Assembly (NCBI RefSeq): GCF_000785535.1
Contig: NZ_CP007595.1
Location: forward strand, 2,564,439-2,628,438
Direction: 5' to 3'
Origin: Arthrobacter sp. PAMC 25486
GTDB lineage: Bacteria > Actinomycetota > Actinomycetes > Actinomycetales > Micrococcaceae
Length of the DNA: 64,000 nt
The translations under genes and the position numbers were made by a program. Positions 25,164 to 34,786 of the stretch are shown here, in pieces. How positions within the stretch are numbered: position 1 is the first letter of the stretch; every line of letters starts with the position of its first letter. The notes under the pieces were generated by a model. The model ran no database searches. It was given only the letters and a program-made list of their open reading frames with translations, and was not told the origin of the DNA.

Positions 25164-25958
25164 TCAGCCGTCCCGGCGGCCGTGAATCCTTGTGGACAGC
25201 TCCCCTGCAACCTTGGTGACGCGGGCGGCCAGGGCGGGCCACTGCTCGGCGGGCACCTTTTCCTCCAGGAACGTCACGGCGACGGCGGCAACCGGCCAGC
25301 CGAGGTGGTCGGTCACGGCGGCGGCAACCGAGGCGAACCCGTCGGTGACTTCCCCGCTTTCGGTGGAGTAGCCGCGAATCCGCACCTGGTCCAGGTGCGC
25401 CGAGAGTGTTGAGTACTTCACGATGGGGGAAGGAACTTCTGTGCGTGAGCTAAACGCAGCCGCGTTGGGATACAGCGCCCTGACCTGGGACTTGGGCAGT
25501 GCCGCCAGAATGGCCCGGCCGCTGGCGGTGAGGTGGCTGGGCAGTCGCACGCCGACGTCGGTCACTAGTGACGGGCGGTTCTTGGCCCGCTCCTCAACAA
25601 TGTAAAGCACATCGCGCCCGTGCAGCACGGCCAGGTGGGCGCTTTCGCCAATCTTGTCCACCAACGAGGCGAGCAGCGGCCGGCCAAGCCTGGACAATGG
25701 CTCCTGCCGCGAATACGCACTGCTGAGTTCAAACGCCGCCACACCGAGGCCGTAGCGCTGCTCCTCGTGCAGGTGCATGACAAATCCGCTCTGCTCCATA
25801 ACACCGAGCAGGTGGTAAACGCTGGATCGCGGAAGTTCCAACGACGTCGCGATCGTCGATGCCGCCAGCGGCCCGCGCTTGGCGGACAGCAATTTCAGGA
25901 TGCGCAGCGTGTTCTCTGCGGCAGGCACTTTGGAGGGCTTGCGTTCAGTGGTTGTCAT
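25164..25958 (-). CDS. IclR-family transcriptional regulator
   Basis: The 265-residue regulator has an N-terminal winged helix (NTLRILKLLSAKRGPLAASTIATSLELPRSSVYHLL, about residues 15-70) and a C-terminal IclR effector domain (about 85-260, including the SGRAILAALP stretch). GAGGGG precedes the ATG at 25958. It is transcribed divergently from the amino-acid permease; the 190-bp shared region contains TGCAG direct repeats around 26010-26025 that may be its site. It probably controls histidine uptake and degradation, since hutH and hutG are nearby. That is inference. Confidence 0.9.
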   Translation of the reverse strand: MTTTERKPSKVPAAENTLRILKLLSAKRGPLAASTIATSLELPRSSVYHLLGVMEQSGFVMHLHEEQRYGLGVAAFELSSAYSRQEPLSRLGRPLLASLVDKIGESAHLAVLHGRDVLYIVEERAKNRPSLVTDVGVRLPSHLTASGRAILAALPKSQVRALYPNAAAFSSRTEVPSPIVKYSTLSAHLDQVRIRGYSTESGEVTDGFASVAAAVTDHLGWPVAAVAVTFLEEKVPAEQWPALAARVTKVAGELSTRIHGRRDG

Positions 25959-26149
25959 GGTCCCCTCATCGTTGGCCCAAATCGCCATGGGTCTTTGCAC
26001 AATATAGAATACTGCAGTCTGCAATCCCAGATTCTTGGGCCTTTTGGGGCGCTTTTCGCCCATTTCCACCTGAATGAGTGACACCACTCACGCCAGCGGC
26101 GCCCAGAGCGACGCCGGCCACCTCGCACACCGTGTTAGAAAGCTCACGC

Positions 26150-27589
26150 ATGAACACCAAGGGATCCGTCCTGACCCGTGGCTTGAACGCCCGCCACATC
26201 CGCTTCATGGCGTTGGGATCCGCCATCGGCACCGGCTTGTTCTACGGTTCCTCCAGTGCCATCCAAAAGGCCGGCCCCGCGGTTCTGCTGGCTTACATCA
26301 TCGCGGGCGCGGCCGTGTTCATGGTGATGCGGGCACTCGGCGAGCTGGCTGTGCGACACCCCGTCTCAGGCTCCTTCGGCCAATACGCCAGCCGCTATCT
26401 GGGCCCGCTTGCCGGATTCATTACCGGCTGGACATATGTTTTTGAAATGGCCATCGTTGCCATCGCCGACGTCACGGCCTTCAGCATCTATATGGGCTTC
26501 TGGTTCCAGGACGTGCCACGCTGGATTTGGGTGCTGGCCATCATCTTCTTCCTGGCTGCCGTGAACCTACTCAGCGTGAAGGTGTTCGGCGAGCTGGAAT
26601 TCTGGTTCACGCTCATCAAGGTCTCAGCCATCATCGCCATGATCGCCGGCGGCGCCGCCATCATCGTGTTCGGCTTCCAGCTGGAGGGTGCACAAACCGC
26701 AGCCGGCCTCGGCAATCTGTTCAACAATGACGGTTTCATGCCGAACGGCTGGGTGGGGCTCCTGGCCGCGTTCGCCGTCGTCATGTTTGCCTTTGGCGGC
26801 ATCGAAACCATCGGCGTCACCGCCGGTGAGGCCGAGAACCCCGGCAAGTCCATCCCCGCCGCCGTGAACACGGTGCCCCTGCGCATCCTGCTGTTCTACG
26901 TACTGACCCTCGGCGTGCTCATGAGCCTGGTCCCGTGGAATGAAATCACCGGCGAAACCAGCCCGTTCGTGCAGATCTTTGATTCGCTCGGCATCCCCAT
27001 GGCAGCGCACATCCTGAACGCGGTCGTCATCACGGCGGCGCTCTCGGCGATCAACTCCGACATTTTCGGCGCCGGCCGCGTGCTGTTCGGCCTGTCCCAG
27101 CAGGGCCACGCACCCGCCGTCTTTGGCCGCATCTCCCGGCGCGGCGTGCCGTGGATGACCGTCATGCTGATGACCGGGGTGCTGCTGGTGGGCGTCGTCT
27201 TGAACGCCACCATCCCCGAGGACGTCTTCCTGCTCATCGCCTCGATCGCCACGTTCGCGACCGTGTGGGTGTGGATCATGATCCTCGCCTCGCACGTGGC
27301 CATGAAGCGCGAAATCGCCCGCAACAACTTGGCCCCGTCGGCATTCCCGGTCCCGTTCTGGCCGCTCGCCTCGGTCCTGACAGGCGTGTTCATGCTGGGC
27401 ATCATCGTACTGCTGGGCGTCTACCCCGACACCCGCGTGGCCCTGTACGTCGGTGCCGCGTGGCTGGTGTTGCTGACTGTTGCGTTCCAGCTGTGGGTCC
27501 GTGGTGATGGACGACGGCGGCCCGACCTTTTCGATGAAACCCCGCCCGCCGCCGTGGTCTCCCAGGCGCCAGTCACGGCAGTCAAGTAG
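26150..27589 (+). CDS. Amino acid permease, APC superfamily (candidate histidine transporter)
   Basis: This is a transporter of about 480 residues with 12 spans. The APC N-terminus is clear: [57 protein letters not shown] follows, and the [21 protein letters not shown] motif appears mid-protein. It resembles ProY/HutT-type proline/histidine permeases. Its position opposite the IclR regulator and near hutH suggests histidine import. The ATG at 26150 matches the family start, though an upstream in-frame ATG exists at 26078. It converges on the spermidine-synthase-like gene with only 3 bp between stops. Confidence 0.88.
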   Translation: MNTKGSVLTRGLNARHIRFMALGSAIGTGLFYGSSSAIQKAGPAVLLAYIIAGAAVFMVMRALGELAVRHPVSGSFGQYASRYLGPLAGFITGWTYVFEMAIVAIADVTAFSIYMGFWFQDVPRWIWVLAIIFFLAAVNLLSVKVFGELEFWFTLIKVSAIIAMIAGGAAIIVFGFQLEGAQTAAGLGNLFNNDGFMPNGWVGLLAAFAVVMFAFGGIETIGVTAGEAENPGKSIPAAVNTVPLRILLFYVLTLGVLMSLVPWNEITGETSPFVQIFDSLGIPMAAHILNAVVITAALSAINSDIFGAGRVLFGLSQQGHAPAVFGRISRRGVPWMTVMLMTGVLLVGVVLNATIPEDVFLLIASIATFATVWVWIMILASHVAMKREIARNNLAPSAFPVPFWPLASVLTGVFMLGIIVLLGVYPDTRVALYVGAAWLVLLTVAFQLWVRGDGRRRPDLFDETPPAAVVSQAPVTAVK

Positions 27590-27592
27590 CCG

Positions 27593-28468
27593 CTACTCCG
27601 GTTCGACGTCGGTCAGCACCACGGCGCTGCGGGCGAAATGACGGACCTTGGAGTCGTCCCAGAGTTGGGCGGGCATGGCTCCGCCGAGCAGGACTCGAGG
27701 CAGTCCGGCACCGTCCCCGAGCGTGGCATCGCTGCCGGCGATGATGATGTTGCCTGAACGCCGCCCCTTCAGCATGGGCGGGTCGGCAATGATGGCGGTG
27801 TGCTTAAACGCCGCGGCAATCGTGGCAGCCTCGCGCCGTGCGGTGGCCAAGGCGGAGGAATCGCCGCAGTTCACAACGTAGACGCCGCCGGGACCAAGAA
27901 CTTTTTTGGCGGCTGCCGTGAACTCGGAAGTGGTCAGTGCAACCGGGGTCTTGGATCCGGCAAAGACGTCGCGGATGATCAGGTCCCGGCTGGCTTCGGT
28001 CAGCGATTCCGTGACCTCGCGGGCCTCACCCACCCGGATCTTCATGAGGGGTGCGCGGGGCAGCTCAAACCAGTCGCGGACGTAGTTGGCGAGCTGACCG
28101 TCGATCTCCACCACCACGTTGCGGGAGTTCGGGTAGGCAGCCACAAGGTAGCGCGGCATCGAGCAGGCGGCGCCGCCGAGGCTCAGCGTGCGCAACTTCT
28201 CGCCGGACGCCCAGCGGTCCTCCACCAGCGCCATAATCCAGCGCATGTATTCGAATTCCAGGCGCAGGGGGTCGGCCAGGTCAACGTGGGAGCTTTGCAC
28301 GCCGTTGAGCATGAGCAGCCAACCGTTAGGGTTGTCGCCGTCGGGGATCAGCTCCGCCGTGCCGGTGTCGGTCCGAAAGGTCCCGGCCACGGGCCCCTTG
28401 GCCGCGGTCCCTCTCACGGAGCCTTCGGGTTCAACAGCACCATTTTTGGTTGTCCGCTTGCGGCCCAT
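27593..28468 (-). CDS. Spermidine-synthase-like SAM-binding protein
   Basis: This 291-residue protein has a polyamine-synthase/methyltransferase fold. SLGGAACSMPRYLVAAYPNSRNVVVEIDG is the nucleotide-binding core, and DLIIRDVFAGSKTPVALTTSEF follows. N-terminal HVDLADPLRLEFEYMRW is typical of the actinobacterial fused-type family. Classical active-site Asp pairs of true spermidine synthases are not all recognisable, so the reaction is uncertain. The N-terminal 30 residues are charged and low in complexity. Confidence 0.75.
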   Translation of the reverse strand: MGRKRTTKNGAVEPEGSVRGTAAKGPVAGTFRTDTGTAELIPDGDNPNGWLLMLNGVQSSHVDLADPLRLEFEYMRWIMALVEDRWASGEKLRTLSLGGAACSMPRYLVAAYPNSRNVVVEIDGQLANYVRDWFELPRAPLMKIRVGEAREVTESLTEASRDLIIRDVFAGSKTPVALTTSEFTAAAKKVLGPGGVYVVNCGDSSALATARREAATIAAAFKHTAIIADPPMLKGRRSGNIIIAGSDATLGDGAGLPRVLLGGAMPAQLWDDSKVRHFARSAVVLTDVEPE

Positions 28469-28514
28469 CAGGACAGCTCAACGGGTTGATAGGCGGTGGT
28501 GCACGGAAGAATGT

Positions 28515-29042
28515 TCACCCTGCCAGCGTAGCCGAGGGAACCACCTGACCCGTCGCTCCGCGAACCATCCGGACCTCGGGAAGGCTGTGCCATTCCGGCG
28601 GCATCAGCTTCCGTGCCCCGTCCACAACAAAACCATTCTTGGCATAAAAGGCCTGGGCGCGAGGGTTGTCTTCCAAGACCCAAAGGAAGGCCGCATCCGC
28701 ACCGATGAGCGCGTCGAGCAGCAGTTGCCCGGCCCCGCGGCCATGAACGCGGGCCAGCGTGTAAATCCAGTGCAGTTCAAGGGCTGTAGGGGCATCGGCG
28801 TCACGTGCGGGACCCGCACCTGCCACCCCGACCAGCCCATCGTCGTCGTATGCCAGCATGGGTATGCGTCCGGCCAGAAGGTTGCCACGGAAGCTCTCCA
28901 CCCGCGAGACCAGGGTCCGCCGGCGCATCTCAAAGAACTCCGGCGGCAGGTGCCTGCCATACGCCTCCTCATGACAACGCAGGTGCAGACGCATCACGGC
29001 TTCCGCATCCTCAGGGGTGGCGGCTCGCAGCAATATGGTCAT
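28515..29042 (-). CDS. GNAT family N-acetyltransferase
   Basis: This 175-residue acetyl-CoA-dependent transferase starts ILLRAATPEDAEAVMRLHLRCHEEAYG. The acetyl-CoA loop is represented by ARVHGRGAGQLLLDALIG. The distal FYAKNGFVVDGARK strand is typical of GNATs related to RimI. The substrate is unknown. It lies 34 bp after the O-methyltransferase stop on the same strand. Confidence 0.87.
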   Translation of the reverse strand: MTILLRAATPEDAEAVMRLHLRCHEEAYGRHLPPEFFEMRRRTLVSRVESFRGNLLAGRIPMLAYDDDGLVGVAGAGPARDADAPTALELHWIYTLARVHGRGAGQLLLDALIGADAAFLWVLEDNPRAQAFYAKNGFVVDGARKLMPPEWHSLPEVRMVRGATGQVVPSATLAG

Positions 29043-29076
29043 TCCGCCAGCGTAGTCCAGTGCCCATGACGGCTCT

Positions 29077-29745
29077 TCAGCGCACCACGGCGATCGCGAA
29101 GCCGTCCCAGCCCTTCGACCCCGCGGTCTGGATGGCGGTGGCGTCCAGCGCCGGGCTGGCGCCCATGAACTCCAGCGCCGCCCTAATGGCTCCGGCGTCG
29201 GGATCGGAAACAGGGTCCAGAATGGCCCCTTCCCACACCACGTTGTCCATGACTATCACGGCCCCGGGCCGGGTCAGGCGCAGCGCCCACTTGAGGTATT
29301 CGACGTTGTTGGCCTTGTCCGCATCGATGAACACAAAGTCGTACGGTTCCCCGCCGTCCAAGGTAACCAGCGTGTCCAGCGCGGCCCCCACACGGATGTC
29401 GACCATGGGCCCGAACCCGGCCGCGTCAATGTTCCGCCGGGCCACGGAGGCATGCTCCGGCAGGAACTCGCACGTGGTGACATGGCCGCCGTCGGGCATC
29501 CCCCGGGCAAGCCAAATGGTGCTGAAACCAGCCAGCGTGCCAATCTCCAATACCCGGCGTGCACCGCTAATCCGGGCCAGCAGCATGAGCAGCTTCCCGG
29601 CGGTGGGCGCCACCTCGATCCGTGGCATGCCTGCGGCGTCGATGCTCTCGATCACGGCGGCCATGCCCGGCCCGCCGTGGACCAGCGTCTGGGATAGAAA
29701 CTCCTCAACCTCGGCCCAACCGGGCCTGCGCTGATGCTCAACCAT
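29077..29745 (-). CDS. O-methyltransferase (COMT-like, class I SAM)
   Basis: This 222-residue enzyme transfers a methyl group from SAM, usually to catechol-type oxygens. Motifs are VLEIGTLAGFSTIWLARGMP (SAM loop), VTTCEFLPEHASVARRNI, YDFVFIDADKANNVEYLKWA (metal-site Asp) and VIVMDNVVWEGAILDP. The start at 29745 excludes an upstream in-frame extension that consists of translated repeat DNA. The 29758-29874 repeat lies directly upstream of the start. Confidence 0.9.
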   Translation of the reverse strand: MVEHQRRPGWAEVEEFLSQTLVHGGPGMAAVIESIDAAGMPRIEVAPTAGKLLMLLARISGARRVLEIGTLAGFSTIWLARGMPDGGHVTTCEFLPEHASVARRNIDAAGFGPMVDIRVGAALDTLVTLDGGEPYDFVFIDADKANNVEYLKWALRLTRPGAVIVMDNVVWEGAILDPVSDPDAGAIRAALEFMGASPALDATAIQTAGSKGWDGFAIAVVR

Positions 29746-29757
29746 GATCCCAGCGTA

Positions 29758-29874
29758 GGCCCCCGAGGGACCCAAAACGAGCGCAGCGAGTTTGGGGAGG
29801 GGGACACGCGGAAGGCCCCCCAAGGGACCCAAAGCGAGCGCAGCGAGTTTGGTTGGGGAGGGGGACACGCGGTA
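29758..29874. repeat. Tandem intergenic repeat, two units
   Basis: Units at 29758-29813 and 29814-29874 share GGCCCCC, AGGGACCCAAA, GAGCGCAGCGAGTTTGG and GGGGAGGGGGACACGCGG. The unit ends resemble the repeat at 47716-47840 (CGAGGGACCCA...TTTGGGAGGG), so a dispersed intergenic family is likely. Confidence 0.8.
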
Positions 29875-29922
29875 GGCCCGTTCCGGCAGCGGGCAAAGGG
29901 CCAAAGGCGACAGCCTGCAGGC

Positions 29923-31206
29923 TCAGCCCTCGACGGCGGCAAGCAGCCGTGCATTGACCGCGTCGGCTTCGCGCGAGACAGCACGGCCCAGCTCCGCGGC
30001 AGCCGAGGCATAGGAAGGAGAGCCAAGGACGGTTGTGACGGCCTCGGCAATCCGCGCGGACGATGCCCCGCGCGGAACCGTGCGGCCGGCGCCGTGGACT
30101 CTCACCCTCACGGCGTTGTCGGCCTGGTCTCGGCCATGGTGCAGCACGACGAGCGGCAGTCCGGCAGCCAGCGCCTTCATGACCGTGCCGTGGCCGCCGT
30201 GGGTGACAACGAGGCTGGCGCGGCGCATGACTTCCGCGTGCGGTGCGGCGGCCACCACCACAACATTCGCGGGCGCAGTGAGATCGGAAATCGCAAGAGC
30301 CGGCCCCGTGGTCACCAGGCCCCGCACGGGCAGGGTCCCGAGTGCGTCGATGATGCGTTGGAGGCACTGCACATGGTTTTGGAAGGTGGAGGACATGGCA
30401 ACCAGCACCAACGGGTCCTCACCCTCAGGCTCCGTCCAGCTCACATCTGCGGCCCAGGCCGGATCGTCCAGGACCGGCCCCAGATAGCGGGCATTCGCCG
30501 GTAGTTCCGCGAGAAAGTCAAACGCCTCGGAGGAGAGAATCAGCTGCAGCCTCGCATGCTGCAGCTGCTCCCAGATGGTCGCGATCGGGCCAAGTCCGTA
30601 CCCGGAGCGCAACGCATTCGCGGGTGCCAGCGCATACCTGTCGAACATCGCGTTGACGCCGGACTGCACCATGCGGTCCCGCAAACGCCCCAACGGACCA
30701 CCCATCGGTGCGAGCCCGGCACCGCCCGGCGGCCTGCCCTTCGCCGGCAGCGGGTAGACGTTGGGCAACAGGACATCAAACGGAACCCCTTTGCCCTCAG
30801 CAGCGATCATGGCGCCGAGGGCAAAGAACGAGGTCAGCACCAGCTCGGGCCGTGTGCCGTCGATCGCGTGCGCCACGTCCCGCGCCTGGCTCGGCCCCGG
30901 TCCCGTGATCATGTGCTCGACCGTGTTGCGTGCAAGGCTCAGCGGCGATTGCCTGCCCCAGTCGTGCAACTCCCCCGCCGGCGGCCCCGTCCACGGTAAA
31001 AACGCGGCTCCCGTGCCCCGGGTCTGCCCCGCCATCGACTGATCGGCCAGCACCGTGACGTGGTGCCCCCGCTCCACCAGCCGCCGCGCAACGCCAAGTT
31101 CCGGAGGTACCGTGCCGCCGCCGTCGGTCAGTGCGAAGAGGTATTCGCGGACTGCGATGGCACTGCTGCCACCCGTGCTGCTGTGGTGGGGCTCATGGCC
31201 GGTCAT
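29923..31206 (-). CDS. Glycosyltransferase, GT1/UGT-MGT family
   Basis: This 427-residue GT-B enzyme transfers a sugar from a nucleotide donor to a small acceptor. The N-terminal half contains ELGVARRLVERGHHVTVLADQSM. The C-terminal donor-binding half has the hallmark VTHGGHGTVMKALAAGLPLVVLHHGRDQADNAVRV followed by GAGRTVPR. It resembles macrolide and calicheamicin glycosyltransferases. The acceptor cannot be told. The gene starts 72 bp from the thiamine-binding gene and may share its transcript. Confidence 0.88.
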   Translation of the reverse strand: MTGHEPHHSSTGGSSAIAVREYLFALTDGGGTVPPELGVARRLVERGHHVTVLADQSMAGQTRGTGAAFLPWTGPPAGELHDWGRQSPLSLARNTVEHMITGPGPSQARDVAHAIDGTRPELVLTSFFALGAMIAAEGKGVPFDVLLPNVYPLPAKGRPPGGAGLAPMGGPLGRLRDRMVQSGVNAMFDRYALAPANALRSGYGLGPIATIWEQLQHARLQLILSSEAFDFLAELPANARYLGPVLDDPAWAADVSWTEPEGEDPLVLVAMSSTFQNHVQCLQRIIDALGTLPVRGLVTTGPALAISDLTAPANVVVVAAAPHAEVMRRASLVVTHGGHGTVMKALAAGLPLVVLHHGRDQADNAVRVRVHGAGRTVPRGASSARIAEAVTTVLGSPSYASAAAELGRAVSREADAVNARLLAAVEG

Positions 31207-31278
31207 GGTGCAATGCTACGCCCGCCCACATCCGCTGTCCTGCGTGGAATTACGGAGTTTTTCCACGCACGACGCCGG

Positions 31279-31611
31279 TCAGTCACCAAGCGTGTCGAGC
31301 GCACCTTCCAGCCGGGTCACCTTGCCGCTGAGTTCACCGGTGTGGCCGGGGCGGATGTCGGCTTTCAAGACCAGGGAGACGCGGGAACCGTAGCGGGCCA
31401 CGGCCTCGGTTGCGCGCTTGACCACGTCCATGACCTCATCCCATTCACCCTCTATTTCGGTGAACATGGAGCTGGTGTGGTTGGGCAGGCCCGATTCTCG
31501 CACCACCTTAACGGCAGCGGCGACGGCTGTGTGGACGGAGGCGTCGTCACCCGTGCCTGCCGGCTCCTCAATCGGGGTTCCGCTGGGCGCCACTGAAAAT
31601 GCCACGATCAT
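31279..31611 (-). CDS. MTH1187/YkoF-like thiamine-binding protein (DUF77)
   Basis: The 110-residue protein matches the MTH1187 family: an N-terminal MIVAFSVAPSGT strand, then SGLPNHTSSMFTEIEGEWDEVMDVVKRA, then SRVSLVLKADIRPG. Members form ferredoxin-like dimers or tetramers that bind thiamine or HMP-like ligands. No thiamine transporter or TPP riboswitch is adjacent. Confidence 0.85.
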   Translation of the reverse strand: MIVAFSVAPSGTPIEEPAGTGDDASVHTAVAAAVKVVRESGLPNHTSSMFTEIEGEWDEVMDVVKRATEAVARYGSRVSLVLKADIRPGHTGELSGKVTRLEGALDTLGD

Positions 31612-31707
31612 GATTCTCTCCTCATTATTAACGGGTGTGTCCGGCTTCCATTATCGCCGCCCGGCCATCCTTAGCGGGTGTGGGTAGCGAAGGGATTCGC
31701 ACAGCAG

Positions 31708-32019
31708 TCAGGGAACGCCGAGCAGCCGCAGCCCCGCGGCGGCGGCCGCGCCAACAATGACCACCACCAGGAACGGGGCCTTGAGCCAGAGCGCAATGGC
31801 CGCCGCCACGAGTGCGCCGAGCCTGGCATCCGCCACCACCGAGGTGCCGCTGGCCGCCGCATTCACCACCGTGAGGGATGCCAGGAGCCCGATGGTGAGT
31901 GTGCCCGCCACCCGGGACATGCGCGGATTCGCCAACACCTTGGCCGGAACAAGATAGCCCAGCAGCTTCGTCAGGTAACCCAAAACCACGGCAACCAGCA
32001 GCCAAAACCACAAACTCAT
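31708..32019 (-). CDS. azlD: Branched-chain amino acid exporter small subunit AzlD
   Basis: This 103-residue protein with four predicted spans matches AzlD (WLLVAVVLGYLTKLLGYLVP, then RMSRVAGTLTIGLLASLTVVNA). AzlD partners with AzlC to export branched-chain amino acids. GGGGGAG lies 5 nt upstream of the ATG, which overlaps the azlC stop by 4 bp. It is intact, whereas azlC is frameshifted. Confidence 0.88.
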   Translation of the reverse strand: MSLWFWLLVAVVLGYLTKLLGYLVPAKVLANPRMSRVAGTLTIGLLASLTVVNAAASGTSVVADARLGALVAAAIALWLKAPFLVVVIVGAAAAAGLRLLGVP

Positions 32020-32896
32020 GGCGTCTCCCCCTTGGGACTTGCACCTGGGGCACCGGTTCCGCTCGTTCCGGCACTCTGCGCACCTTGGGCACCGGTTCCC
32101 TGGGCGTCCAGCTCGCGGGCACCGGCGGCGTGCTCGTCGTCCGCATGCCTGTACGGCTCAATGTCAGGCTCCATGCCGTCGTCAACATGGCCAGGCGCGT
32201 GGTCCGGCGTGCCACCGTTGCGGAACCAGCCGATGAGCCCAGCCACCAGGGCAGCCACTAAAATCGGCACACCCGGGGGCACAAAGGGAACCGCAAGCAG
32301 CGTCACCACGGCACAGACCACGGCGATCGCGGCCGGCTGGAACGCCTTGATGCGCGGCCACAACAGGCCAAGGAACGCTGCCACGGCGGCACCGTCCAGG
32401 CCCCCCACTGCTTGGGGTCGCCCAGCGCATCACCCAGCACCGCACCCACCGCCGTCATAATATTCCACAACAGGAATATACCCAGACCGGCAACCCAGAA
32501 GCCCCGCTTTTGCTCGGCAGGATCGCTCTGGCCGGTGGCCGTCGCCGTGGATTCATCGATCGTGACGTGGGCTGCGGCAAAGCGGCGCCAACCCGTGGGC
32601 CGCAGCAGGGCGTTGAGCTGCATGCCGTAAACACCGTTGCGGATGCCCAACAGCGCCGAGGCACTCATGGCGGCAACGCCGGTCCCGCCGGCCGCAATGA
32701 CACCGATGAAGGCAAATTGCGAGCCGCCGCTAAAGAGCAGCAGGCTCAGCACCATGGTCTGCCAAAAGCTCAGCCCCGACGCCACGGACAGCGCGCCGAA
32801 GGAGACCCCGTACAGGCCGGTGGCGATCGCGATCGAGGCGCCGATCTTCGCCGCCGGGGAGGCCTTCAGGGATTGCAGCAGTGCCTGTCTGCTCAC
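32016..32896 (-). pseudogene. azlC: AzlC branched-chain amino acid permease, interrupted by a frameshift
   Basis: The 5' part (32896 to about 32406) encodes normal AzlC: LYGVSFGALSVASGLSFWQTMVLSL, FSGGSQFAF, LLGIRNGVYGMQL. It ends in GDALGDPKQWG, after which the frame goes off. The 3' part (about 32405 to 32016) continues in another frame with GLDGAAVAAFLGLLWPRIKAF, the normal end of AzlC. A low-complexity Gly/Ala/Thr tail follows. The frames join at a run of six G (32401-32406 on the minus strand); one extra G restores a continuous protein. The GTG start overlaps the GH15 stop (GTGA), and the stop overlaps azlD. It could be a true mutation, phase variation or a sequencing error. Confidence 0.85.
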
Positions 32897-34737
32897 TGCG
32901 GCACAACGATGGGCATGGTGTGCGTGTCGATGGGCTCATCCGACAGGCTCAGGTGTTCGGTGCCATGCAAGGCGTCAGCGGCCCGAACCAGGGCCAGGTG
33001 GGAGAAGGCCTGTGGGAAGTTCCCCGCCATCCGACCCTGCACCATGTCGTACTCCTCGCTGAGGAGCCCCAGTTCGTTGGCGAGCCCCACCAGGGTGTCC
33101 ATCAGGGCGAAGGCATCCTTGCGGCGGCCCGTATGCGCATACTGCTCAACCAACCAGAAGGAGCAGGCGAGGAACGGGTGTTCGCCGGGCGCCAGGCCGT
33201 CCAGTCCGGAAGCGGTCTGGTAGCGCAAGATCAGCCCGTGCTCATCAACAAGTTCGGCTTCCAGTGCGGCAACCGTGCCCAGCATCTCAGGGGAGCTGTA
33301 CCCCACAAATCCCACTTGCGGCAGGACTAGGAGTGAGGCGTCCGTGGTGGTGCCGCCGTACGTTTGCGTGAAGGTGTTCAGTTCCTTGTTGAAGCCGAAT
33401 TCGAGGATTTCTGCACGCAACTTTTCACGGAGTTCCGCCCACCGCTCAACAGGCCCTGCCAGGCCGTGGTCCAGTACGGCCCGCACGGCACAGTCGAACG
33501 CGGCCCACATCATGACGCGCGAATGTGTGAAGTGCAGCAGGTCCCCGCGCATTTCCCAGATGCCGTGGTCCTTGGCCTCAAGGTGCTTCTCAATGAATCC
33601 CAGCATGGCCTGCTGCAGCGGCCACGAGAAATGGTCCTCGTGCCCGCCCGCCAGGCGCAGCTTTTCCAGGGCCACCAGCACCTCGCCCACAACATCGGCC
33701 TGGTACTGGCCCACGGCACCATTGCCAATACGCACCGGCAGCGCACCCTCATAGCCGGGCAGATGCTCCAGTTCGCCCTCCGTCAGGTCCCGTTCGCCGG
33801 AGAGACCGTACATGATCTGCAGGTCCTCGGGGTCGCCGGCCACCGCACGCAGCAGCCAGTCACGCCATTTCAGCGCCTCATCCGCATAGCCGTGGGTCAG
33901 CATGGCCTCAAGCGTCAGGGCCGCATCGCGCAGCCAGCAAAAGCGGTAGTCCCAGTTTCGTGCGCCACCAAAATCCTCCGGCAGCGACGTGGTGGGGGCC
34001 GCCACAATGCCGCCGGTGTCCTCGTGCGTCAGCGCCCGCAACACCAGCAGCGAACGCTCCACCAGGTCCGCATACTTGCCGTCCTGGTTGTAGCGCGCGG
34101 CCCAGTCCTGCCAATATTTGGATGTCTGTGCCAGGGCCGAGTCGGTGTCGATGGCCACCGGAATCTTCCTGTGCGAGGGGTACCAGGTCAGCTCCTGCTC
34201 AACCCGCTCCCCTGCCCGCACGGTGAAGGTGCCTGCGTGTTCATGGTCGACGGCGTGTGGCAGCTCATCGCCGCGCAGCACCAGGGCGTCTGGTCCCGCA
34301 ACGGCAATGATGGCCTCGGCGCCGTCTGCCTCCTCCACACGCCGCACCCAGGGCAGGACCTTGCCGTAGATCGGGCGGATGGTGATGTTTTGGCCAAACT
34401 CCACAAGGCCGTGCAGGCCTTCAATGCGGCGCACAATGGAGGCGCGGCGGTCACCCAACGGCATGAAGTCGGTGATCTTGGCGGAACCGTCGGGTGTTTC
34501 CCACACCGTTTCAAGGATGAACGTCCGATCCGCATAGCAGCGGTGCGCAACGGCAGCCTCCGGATGGGTGGGTGCCATGAGCCAGCGGCCGTGGTCGGAT
34601 GTTCCCAGCAGAGCCGTGAACACTGCGGGTGAGTCAAACCGTGGAAAACACAACCAGTCGATGCTGCCATCCCGGCCCACCAGGGCGCCCGTGTGCAGAT
34701 CTGACAGGAGTGCGTAGTCTTCAATTCTCGATGCCAT
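32893..34737 (-). CDS. Glycoside hydrolase family 15 (glucoamylase/trehalase-like)
   Basis: The 614-residue intracellular enzyme starts RIEDYALLSDLHTGALVGRDGSIDWLCFPRFDSPAVF, the N-terminal GH15 beta domain. The catalytic (alpha/alpha)6 barrel has NWDYRFCWLRDAALTLEAML and KDHGIWEMRGDLLHFTHSRVM, whose Glu is the likely general acid. PGEHPFLACSFWLVEQY carries the likely general-base Glu. Members cleave alpha-1,4-glucans or trehalose from the non-reducing end. No signal peptide is present. The start at 34737 fits the family; an ATG at 34755 adds six residues. Its stop overlaps the azlC start, an unexpected operon partner. Confidence 0.92.
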   Translation of the reverse strand: MASRIEDYALLSDLHTGALVGRDGSIDWLCFPRFDSPAVFTALLGTSDHGRWLMAPTHPEAAVAHRCYADRTFILETVWETPDGSAKITDFMPLGDRRASIVRRIEGLHGLVEFGQNITIRPIYGKVLPWVRRVEEADGAEAIIAVAGPDALVLRGDELPHAVDHEHAGTFTVRAGERVEQELTWYPSHRKIPVAIDTDSALAQTSKYWQDWAARYNQDGKYADLVERSLLVLRALTHEDTGGIVAAPTTSLPEDFGGARNWDYRFCWLRDAALTLEAMLTHGYADEALKWRDWLLRAVAGDPEDLQIMYGLSGERDLTEGELEHLPGYEGALPVRIGNGAVGQYQADVVGEVLVALEKLRLAGGHEDHFSWPLQQAMLGFIEKHLEAKDHGIWEMRGDLLHFTHSRVMMWAAFDCAVRAVLDHGLAGPVERWAELREKLRAEILEFGFNKELNTFTQTYGGTTTDASLLVLPQVGFVGYSSPEMLGTVAALEAELVDEHGLILRYQTASGLDGLAPGEHPFLACSFWLVEQYAHTGRRKDAFALMDTLVGLANELGLLSEEYDMVQGRMAGNFPQAFSHLALVRAADALHGTEHLSLSDEPIDTHTMPIVVPQ

Positions 34738-34786
34738 GGTTCCATGCAACCACACGGCATACGCATCGGGTCAAGGGCGCCTGCAT

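Noticed and set aside
31700..32460. A single + strand gene opposite azlCD (260 codons)
   Set aside because: AzlC and AzlD homology on the minus strand explains the region; the + frame is a shadow.
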